From: Vespa crabro
Lineage: Eukaryota; Arthropoda; Insecta; Hymenoptera; Vespidae
Assembly (NCBI RefSeq): GCF_910589235.1
Contig: NC_060955.1
Span: forward strand, 11,552,837 to 11,616,836
Length of the DNA stretch: 64,000 bases
Reading direction: 5' to 3'
In this document: piece by piece, positions 55,376-64,000 of the stretch
Position numbering within the stretch: position 1 is the first letter of the stretch
Layout: each line of letters opens with the position of its first letter
Notes under the pieces: model-generated
What the model was told of the DNA's origin: nothing
Database searches by the model: none
The model's input: only the letters and a program-made list of their open reading frames with translations
Program-made: the position numbers and the translations under genes

Positions 55376-55879
55376 GAAATCTCATTCAAATTCAATTAGT
55401 TTATATTCTATCGACGCAGAATAAAGATTACAACAAGAATATATCTTCCTGACTGTGTGTAAATAGAAGTTTTAACATGAAAATTGTCGAAAAATGAGAT
55501 CGACAAATGCGAATTTTGTTAAATGCTGAGATAAAATCGTGAACACATTGAAATTACTCGTACCACAGTTTCAGAAATGTTTCCAATCAATTCGGACATT
55601 GTATTTCTGAAGATCAAACATTTATTTTATCTTGGAATCGACGTTATAACCTTGTTTCATATGTTATATATGATTATTAGCTCATAAAGAAGTATCATCG
55701 AAATACGAAATTTGAAATCTCAATCAATATCAATGCTATTATATTCTATCGACGCAGAATATACAATGGAACAAGATCATAAGTTTGTCACTATGTGTAA
55801 ATACGAGTTTCAACATGAATATTGTAGAAAAATGAGATCGAAACATGCGAATTTCGTTAATTGCTGAGATTTAATCGTG

Positions 55880-55883
55880 AAAA
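55880..55883 (+). other. Single-base insertion: AAAA for AAA
   Basis: The C' monomer here reads cgtgaaaagcattt where every other C' copy reads cgtgaaagcattt. It makes the unit 678 bp. It is one of only two length changes found against the 338/339 rule, and lies in a homopolymer, so a sequencing error is possible. Confidence 0.85.
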
Positions 55884-56391
55884 GCATTTAACTAACTCGT
55901 ACCACAGCTTGAGAATTGTTTCCAATCGATTCGGACATTGTATTTCTGAAGATCAAACATCTATTTGATATTAGAATCGACGTTTTAACCTTGTTTCTTA
56001 TCGTATATACGTTTTTTCGTTCATAATGGCGTACCATCGAAATACGAAATAATGAAATCTCATTCAAATTCAATTAGTTTATATTCTGTCGACGCAGAAT
56101 AAAGATTACAACAAGAATAAATCTTCCTGACTGTGTGTAAATAGAAGTTTTAACATGAAAATTGTCGAAAAATGAGATCGACAAATGCGAATTTTGTTAA
56201 ATGCTGAGATAAAATCGTGAACACATTGAAATTACTCGTACCACAGCTTCAGAAATGTTTCCAATCAATTCGGACATTGTATTTCTGAAGATCAAACATT
56301 TATTTTATCTTGGAATCGAAGTTATAACCTTGTTTCATATTTTATATACGATTATTAGCACATAAAGAAGTATCATCGAAATACGAAATTT

Positions 56392-56729
56392 GAAATCTCA
56401 ATCAATATCAATGCTTTTATATTCTATCGACGCAGAATATACAAAGGAACAAGAACATAAGTTTTTCACTATGTGTAAATACGAGTTTCAACATGAATAT
56501 TGTAGAAAAATGAGATCGACACATGCGAATTTCGTTAATTGCAGAGCTTCAATCGTGAAAACATTGAAATTACTCGTACCACAGCTTCAGAAATGTTTCC
56601 AATCAATTCGGACATTGTATTTCTGAAGATCAAACATTTATTTTATCTTGGAATCGAAGTTATAACCTTGTTTCATATTTTATATACGATTATTAGCTCA
56701 TAAAGAAGTATCATCGAAATACGAAATTT
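56392..56729 (+). repeat. Chimeric monomer: B head with A tail, shifted junction
   Basis: This is the positional partner of the 50638 chimera in the 17-monomer repeat. At 56560 it has the B base (gaaaacattg), and the first A-specific base is at 56569 (gaaattac). Either one base was converted after copying, or the exchange occurred about nine bases further right. Confidence 0.86.
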
Positions 56730-59531
56730 GAAATCTCAATCAATATCAATGCTTTTATATTCTATCGACGCAGAATATACAAAGGAACAAGAACATAAGT
56801 TTTTCACTATGTGTAAATACGAGTTTCAACATGAATATTGTAGAAAAATGAGATCGACACATGCGAATTTCGTTAATTGCAGAGCTTCAATCGTGAAAAC
56901 ATTGAACTTACTCGTACCACAGCTTGAGAATTGTTTCCAATCGATTCGGACATTGTATTTCTGAAGATCAAACATCTATTTGATATTGGAATCGACGTTT
57001 TAACCTTGTTTCTTATCGTATATACGTTTTTTCGTTCATAATGGCGTACCATCGAAATACGAAATAATGAAATCTCATTCAAATTCAATTAGTTTATATT
57101 CTATCGACGCAGAATAAAGATTACAACAAGAATATATCTTCCTGACTGTGTGTAAATAGAAGTTTTAACATGAAAATTGTCGAAAAATGAGATCGACAAA
57201 TGCGAATTTTGTTAAATGCTGAGATAAAATCGTGAACACATTGAAATTACTCGTACCACAGTTTCAGAAATGTTTCCAATCAATTCGGACATTGTATTTC
57301 TGAAGATCAAACATTTATTTTATCTTGGAATCGACGTTATAACCTTGTTTCATATGTTATATATGATTATTAGCTCATAAAGAAGTATCATCGAAATACG
57401 AAATTTGAAATCTCAATCAATATCAATGCTATTATATTCTATCGACGCAGAATATACAATGGAACAAGATCATAAGTTTGTCACTATGTGTAAATACGAG
57501 TTTCAACATGAATATTGTAGAAAAATGAGATCGACACATGCGAATTTCGTTAATTGCTGAGATTTAATCGTGAAAGCATTTAACTAACTCGTACCACAGC
57601 TTGAGAATTGTTTCCAATCGATTCGGACATTGTATTTCTGAAGATCAAACATCTATTTGATATTAGAATCGACGTTTTAACCTTGTTTCTTATCGTATAT
57701 ACGTTTTTTCGTTCATAATGGCGTACCATCGAAATACGAAATAATGAAATCTCATTCAAATTCAATTAGTTTATATTCTGTCGACGCAGAATAAAGATTA
57801 CAACAAGAATATATCTTCCTGACTGTGTGTAAATAGAAGTTTTAACATGAAAATTGTCGAAAAATGAGATCGACAAATGCGAATTTTGTTAAATGCTGAG
57901 ATAAAATCGTGAACACATTGAAATTACTCGTACCACAGCTTCAGAAATGTTTCCAATCAATTCGGACATTGTATTTCTGAAGATCAAACATTTATTTTAT
58001 CTTGGAATCGAAGTTATAACCTTGTTTCATATTTTATATACGATTATTAGCACATAAAGAAGTATCATCGAAATACGAAATTTGAAATCTCAATCAATAT
58101 CAATGCTTTTATATTCTATCGACGCAGAATATACAAAGGAACAAGAACATAAGTTTTTCACTATGTGTAAATACGAGTTTCAACATGAATATTGTAGAAA
58201 AATGAGATCGACACATGCGAATTTCGTTAATTGCAGAGCTTCAATCGTGAAAACATTGAACTTACTCGTACCACAGCTTGAGAAATGCTTCCAATCGATT
58301 CGGACATTGTATTTCTGAAGGTCATACATCCATTTTATCTTGGAATCGACGTTATAACCTTGTTTCATATGTTATATATGATTATTAGCTCATAAAGAAG
58401 TATCATCGAAATACGAAATTTGAAATCTCAATCAATATCAATGCTATTATATTCTATCGACGCAGAATATACAATGGAACAAGATCATAAGTTTGTCACT
58501 ATGTGTAAATACGAGTTTCAACATGAATATTGTAGAAAAATGAGATCGACACATGCGAATTTCGTTAATTGCTGAGATTTAATCGTGAAAGCATTTAACT
58601 AACTCGTACCACAGCTTGAGAATTGTTTCCAATCGATTCGGACATTGTATTTCTGAAGATCAAACATCTATTTGATATTAGAATCGACGTTTTAACCTTG
58701 TTTCTTATCGTATATACGTTTTTTCGTTCATAATGGCGTACCATCGAAATACGAAATAATGAAATCTCATTCAAATTCAATTCGTTTATATTCTGTCGAC
58801 GCAGAATAAAGATTACAACAAGAATATATCTTCCTGACTGTGTGTAAATAGAAGTTTTAACATGAAAATTGTCGAAAAATGAGATCGACAAATGCGAATT
58901 TTGTTAAATGCTGAGATAAAATCGTGAACACATTGAAATTACTCGTACCACAGCTTCAGAAATGTTTCCAATCAATTCGGACATTGTATTTCTGAAGATC
59001 AAACATTTATTTTATCTTGGAATCGAAGTTATAACCTTGTTTCATATTTTATATACGATTATTAGCACATAAAGAAGTATCATCGAAATACGAAATTTGA
59101 AATCTCAATCAATATCAATGCTTTTATATTCTATCGACGCAGAATATACAAAGGAACAAGAACATAAGTTTTTCACTATGTGTAAATACGAGTTTCAACA
59201 TGAATATTGTAGAAAAATGAGATCGACACATGCGAATTTCGTTAATTGCTGAGATTTAATCGTGAAAGCATTTAACTAACTCGTACCACAGCTTGAGAAT
59301 TGTTTCCAATCGATTCGGACATTGTATTTCTGAAGATCAAACATCTATTTGATATTAGAATCGACGTTTTAACCTTGTTTCTTATCGTATATACGTTTTT
59401 TCGTTCATAATGGCGTACCATCGAAATACGAAATAATGAAATCTCATTCAAATTCAATTAGTTTATATTCTATCGACGCAGAATAAAGATTACAACAAGA
59501 ATATATCTTCCTGACTGTGTGTAAATAGAAG

Positions 59532-59536
59532 TTTTT
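59532..59536 (+). other. Single-base insertion: TTTTT for TTTT
   Basis: The A monomer at 59438 reads gaagtttttaacatg where other A monomers read gaagttttaacatg. This makes the unit 678 bp. It is the second of the two length changes and is also in a homopolymer. Confidence 0.85.
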
Positions 59537-62500
59537 AACATGAAAATTGTCGAAAAATGAGATCGACAAATGCGAATTTTGTTAAATGCTGAGATAAAAT
59601 CGTGAACACATTGAAATTACTCGTACCACAGTTTCAGAAATGTTTCCAATCAATTCGGACATTGTATTTCTGAAGATCAAACATTTATTTTATCTTGGAA
59701 TCGACGTTATAACCTTGTTTCATATGTTATATATGATTATTAGCTCATAAAGAAGTATCATCGAAATACGAAATTTGAAATCTCAATCAATATCAATGCT
59801 ATTATATTCTATCGACGCAGAATATACAATGGAACAAGATCATAAGTTTGTCACTATGTGTAAATACGAGTTTCAACATGAATATTGTAGAAAAATGAGA
59901 TCGACACATGCGAATTTCGTTAATTGCTGAGATTTAATCGTGAAAGCATTTAACTAACTCGTACCACAGCTTGAGAATTGTTTCCAATCGATTCGGACAT
60001 TGTATTTCTGAAGATCAAACATCTATTTGATATTAGAATCGACGTTTTAACCTTGTTTCTTATCGTATATACGTTTCTTCGTTCATAATGGCGTACCATC
60101 GAAATACGAAATAATGAAATCTCATTCAAATTCAATTAGTTTATATTCTGTCGACGCAGAATAAAGATTACAACAAGAATATATCTTCCTGACTGTGTGT
60201 AAATAGAAGTTTTAACATGAAAATTGTCGAAAAATGAGATCGACAAATGCGAATTTTGTTAAATGCTGAGATAAAATCGTGAACACATTGAAATTACTCG
60301 TACCACAGCTTCAGAAATGTTTCCAATCAATTCGGACATTGTATTTCTGAAGATCAAACATTTATTTTATCTTGGAATCGAAGTTATAACCTTGTTTCAT
60401 ATTTTATATACGATTATTAGCACATAAAGAAGTATCATCGAAATACGAAATTTGAAATCTCAATCAATATCAATGCTTTTATATTCTATCGACGCAGAAT
60501 ATACAAAGGAACAAGAACATAAGTTTTTCACTATGTGTAAATACGAGTTTCAACATGAATATTGTAGAAAAATGAGATCGACACATGCGAATTTCGTTAA
60601 TTGCAGAGCTTCAATCGTGAAAACATTGAACTTACTCGTACCACAGCTTGAGAAATGTTTCCAATCGATTCGGACATTGTATTTCTGAAGATCATACATC
60701 CATTTTATCTTGGAATCGACGTTATAACCTTGTTTCATATGTTATATATGATTATTAGCACATAAAGAAGTATCATCGAAATACGAAATTTGAAATCTCA
60801 ATCAATATCAATGCTATTATATTCTATCGACGCAGAATATACAATGGAACAAGATCATAAGTTTGTCACAATGTGTAAATACGAGTTTCAACATGAATAT
60901 TGTAGAAAAATGAGATCGACACATGCGAATTTCGTTAATTGCTGAGATTTAATCGTGAAAGCATTTAACTAACTCGTACCACAGCTTGAGAATTGTTTCC
61001 AATCGATTCGGACATTGTATTTCTGAAGATCAAACATCTATTTGATATTAGAATCGACGTTTTAACCTTGTTTCTTATCGTATATACGTTTTTTCGTTCA
61101 TAATGGCGTACCATCGAAATACGAAATAATGAAATCTCATTCAAATTCAATTAGTTTATATTCTATCGACGCAGAATAAAGATTACAACAAGAATATATC
61201 TTCCTGACTGTGTGTAAATAGAAGTTTTAACATGAAAATTGTCGAAAAATGAGATCGACAAATGCGAATTTTGTTAAATGCTGAGATAAAATCGTGAACA
61301 CATTGAAATTACTCGTACCACAGTTTCAGAAATGTTTCCAATCAATTCGGACATTGTATTTCTGAAGATCAAACATTTATTTTATCTTGGAATCGACGTT
61401 ATAACCTTGTTTCATATGTTATATATGATTATTAGCTCATAAAGAAGTATCATCGAAATACGAAATTTGAAATCTCAATCAATATCAATGCTATTATATT
61501 CTATCGACGCAGAATATACAATGGAACAAGATCATAAGTTTGTCACTATGTGTAAATACGAGTTTCAACATGAATATTGTAGAAAAATGAGATCGACACA
61601 TGCGAATTTCGTTAATTGCTGAGATTTAATCGTGAAAGCATTTAACTAACTCGTACCACAGCTTGAGAATTGTTTCCAATCGATTCGGACATTGTATTTC
61701 TGAAGATCAAACATCTATTTGATATTAGAATCGACGTTTTAACCTTGTTTCTTATCGTATATACGTTTCTTCGTTCATAATGGCGTACCATCGAAATACG
61801 AAATAATGAAATCTCATTCAAATTCAATTAGTTTATATTCTGTCGACGCAGAATAAAGATTACAACAAGAATATATCTTCCTGACTGTGTGTAAATAGAA
61901 GTTTTAACATGAAAATTGTCGAAAAATGAGATCGACAAATGCGAATTTTGTTAAATGCTGAGATAAAATCGTGAACACATTGAAATTACTCGTACCACAG
62001 CTTCAGAAATGTTTCCAATCAATTCGGACATTGTATTTCTGAAGATCAAACATTTATTTTATCTTGGAATCGAAGTTATAACCTTGTTTCATATTTTATA
62101 TACGATTATTAGCTCATAAAGAAGTATCATCGAAATACGAAATTTGAAATCTCAATCAATATCAATGCTTTTATATTCTATCGACGCAGAATATACAAAG
62201 GAACAAGAACATAAGTTTTTCACTATGTGTAAATACGAGTTTCAACATGAATATTGTAGAAAAATGAGATCGACACATGCGAATTTCGTTAATTGCAGAG
62301 CTTCAATCGTGAAAACATTGAACTTACTCGTACCACAGCTTGAGAATTGTTTCCAATCGATTCGGACATTGTATTTCTGAAGATCAAACATCTATTTGAT
62401 ATTAGAATCGACGTTTTAACCTTGTTTCTTATCGTATATACGTTTTTTCGTTCATAATGGCGTACCATCGAAATACGAAATAATGAAATCTCATTCAAAT

Positions 62501-63837
62501 TCAATTAGTTTATATTCTGTCGCCGCAGAATAAAGATTACAACAAGAATATATCTTCCTGACTGTGTGTAAATAGAAGTTTTAACATGAAAATTGTCGAA
62601 AAATGAGATCGACAAATGCGAATTTTGTTAAATGCTGAGATAAAATCGTGAACACATTGAAATTACTCGTACCACAGCTGCAGAAATGTTTCCAATCAAT
62701 TCGGACATTGTATTTCTGAAGATCAAACATTTATTTTATCTTGGAATCGAAGTTATAACCTTGTTTCATATTTTATATACGATTATTAGCACATAAAGAA
62801 GTATCATCGAAATACGAAATTTGAAATCTCAATCAATATCAATGCTTTTATATTCTATCGACGCAGAATATACAAAGGAACAAGAACATAAATTTTTCAC
62901 TATGTGTAAATACGAGTTTCAACATGAATATTGTAGAAAAATGAGATCGACACATGCGAATTTCGTTAATTGCAGAGCTTCAATCGTGAAAACATTGAAC
63001 TTACTCGTACCACAGCTTGAGAAATGCTTCCAATCGATTCGGACATTGTATTTCTGAAGGTCATACATCCATTTTATCTTGGAATCGACGTTATAACCTT
63101 GTTTCATATGTTATATATGATTATTAGCTCATAAAGAAGTATCATCGAAATACGAAATTTGAAATCTCAATCAATATCAATGCTATTATATTCTATCGAC
63201 GCAGAATATACAATGGAACAAGATCAGAAGTTTGTCACTATGTGTAAATACGAGTTTCAACATGAATATTGTAGAAAAATGAGATCGACACATGCGAATT
63301 TCGTTAATTGCAGAGCTTCAATCGTGAAAACATTGAACTTACTCGTACCACAGCTTGAGAATTGTTTCCAATCGATTCGGACATTGTATTTCTGAAGATC
63401 AAACATCTATTTGATATTGGAATAGACGTTTTAACATTGTTTCTTATCGTATATACGTTTTTTCGTTCATAATGGCGTACCATCGAAATACGAAATAATG
63501 AAATCTCATTCAAATTCAATTAGTTTATATTCTGTCGACGCAGAATAAAGATTACAACAAGAATATATCTTCCTGACTGTGTGTAAATAGAAGTTTTAAC
63601 ATGAAAATTGTCGAAAAATGAGATCGACAAATGCGAATTTTGTTAAATGCTGAGATAAAATCGTGAACACATTGAAATTACTCGTACCACAGCTTCAGAA
63701 ATGTTTCCAATCAATTCGGACATTGTATTTCTGAAGATCAAACATTTATTTTATCTTGGAATCGAAGTTATAACCTTGTTTCATATTTTATATACGATTA
63801 TTAGCACATAAAGAAGTATCATCGAAATACGAAATTT

Positions 63838-64000
63838 GAAATCTCAATCAATATCAATGCTTTTATATTCTATCGACGCAGAATATACAAAGGAACAAGA
63901 ACATAAGTTTTTCACTATGTGTAAATACGAGTTTCAACATGAATATTGTAGAAAAATGAGATCGACACATGCGAATTTCGTTAATTGCAGAGCTTCAATC
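63838..64000 (+). repeat. Partial B-head monomer at right edge
   Basis: The window ends 163 bases into a monomer with the B head (caatgctttta, acaaaggaacaag, aagtttttcac, gcagagcttcaatc). Its tail is not visible, so it could be B, D or a B/A chimera. The A monomer before it (63500-63837) has agcacataaag. Confidence 0.9.

Larger units (their letters stand above)
55376..61130 (+). repeat. 17-monomer higher-order repeat, copy 2 (5755 bp)
   Basis: Same unit order and marks as copy 1 (gatcgaaacatgcg near 55839, aagaataaatcttcc near 56114, gaaatgcttccaatcg near 58282, gtttcttcgttc near 60074, gtcacaatgtgt near 60866). It is two bases longer because of the insertions near 55880 and 59532. The A monomer at 58761 has aattcgttta where its partner at 53007 has aattagttta. 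Confidence 0.89.
1..64000 (+). repeat. Continuous 338/339-bp satellite DNA array filling the window
   Basis: The whole window is a head-to-tail array of related AT-rich monomers, seen directly from recurring landmarks such as gaaatctc, tcgacgcagaata, gtaccacagctt and ttcggacattgtat every 338 or 339 bases. No monomer is inverted and no other sequence interrupts the array. I count 188 complete monomers plus a partial one at each edge. Classes differ by many fixed substitutions, while members of one class are nearly identical. Such arrays are typical of eukaryotic centromeric or pericentromeric heterochromatin; that placement is inference, because no flanking sequence is visible. The family is not one I recognise. 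No gene, RNA gene, mobile element or unique sequence longer than a few bases was found on either strand. Confidence 0.98.
49623..64000 (+). repeat. Zone 5: alternating dimers and trimers to the right edge
   Basis: Class A starts lie at 49623, 50300, 51315, 51992, 53007, 53684, 54361, 55376, 56054, 57069, 57746, 58761, 59438, 60116, 61131, 61808, 62485 and 63500. Unit sizes are 2-3-2-3-2-2-3-2-3-2-3-2-2-3-2-2-3, then an A monomer and a partial B-head monomer at the edge. Two units (55376 and 59438) are 678 bp because of single-base insertions. The B marks aagtttttcac and agcacataaag dominate. Confidence 0.91.

Noticed and set aside
216..63838. TATA-like promoters in tails (gttatatatg, cgtatatacg)
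   Set aside because: AT-rich DNA gives such matches by chance, and nothing downstream looks like a transcription unit. Satellite transcription is possible but not shown by sequence.
1..64000. CRISPR array
   Set aside because: Repeats are 338-339 bp and contiguous, with no unique spacers and no cas genes.
1..64000. Internal dimer structure of the monomer (two 169-bp halves)
   Set aside because: Comparing the first and second half of B by eye gave only isolated matches such as atcgacg. A self-alignment would be needed to claim an ancient half-monomer duplication.
1..64000. Transposon, telomeric repeat, rDNA or tRNA inside the array
   Set aside because: The monomer spacing leaves no room: all intervals between class A starts are exact sums of 338 and 339, apart from two single bases.

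Overview
The window is one uninterrupted block of tandem satellite DNA. I see no protein-coding gene, RNA gene, transposon or CRISPR array, and no unique sequence. Every base from 1 to 64000 belongs to a head-to-tail array of monomers of 338 or 339 bp, all in the same orientation. Taking the motif gaaatct(c/t) as an arbitrary monomer start, there are 188 complete monomers, a 215-bp partial one at the left edge and a 163-bp partial one at the right edge. A megabase-type satellite of this kind points to a eukaryotic (peri)centromeric or other heterochromatic region in a long-read assembly. The monomers are about 32% G+C. In one hand-counted monomer CpG occurs about twice as often as base composition predicts, which argues against heavy germline CpG methylation and fits an invertebrate such as an insect better than a vertebrate. 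I do not recognise the family and cannot name the species.

There are three basic monomer classes and several hybrids. Class A (338 bp) begins gaaatctcattcaaattc and always follows a tail ending in aaataat. Class B (338 bp) has the head caatgctttta and the tail catacatccattttatc. Class C (339 bp) has the head caatgctatta and the tail acgttttttcgttcataatg. Class D (339 bp) is a B head with a C tail. Each A monomer opens a unit that ends at the next C-type tail. Units hold only two monomers (A + C or D; 677 bp), three (A + B + C or D; 1015 bp) or five (1691 bp). Between the first and last A start (216 and 63500) I count 49 dimers, 23 trimers and 4 pentamers. Only two 1-bp length changes break this arithmetic.

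Layout: (1) 1-13069 holds pentamers and trimers in order 5-3-5-3-3, present twice as a 19-monomer (6427-bp) period. (2) 13070-22883 mixes dimers and trimers. (3) 22884-32361 is dimers only, with a tetrameric higher-order repeat in five copies to 29653. (4) 32362-49622 is mostly dimers with spaced trimers, including a 15-monomer (5077-bp) repeat in two copies. (5) 49623-64000 is alternating dimers and trimers, with a 17-monomer (about 5754-bp) repeat in two copies. Diagnostic single-base variants replace one another from left to right.

The most informative observation is a set of chimeric monomers that are reciprocal products of unequal exchange (A head/B tail at 26269 and 27623; B head/A tail at 37100 and later). 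All switch class within the same interval of about 20 bp. They show directly how trimers collapse to dimers and dimers grow to trimers. Short open frames recur in each monomer, but they mostly start at TTG, overlap on both strands and are opened or closed by single-base changes, so I do not call any as genes.
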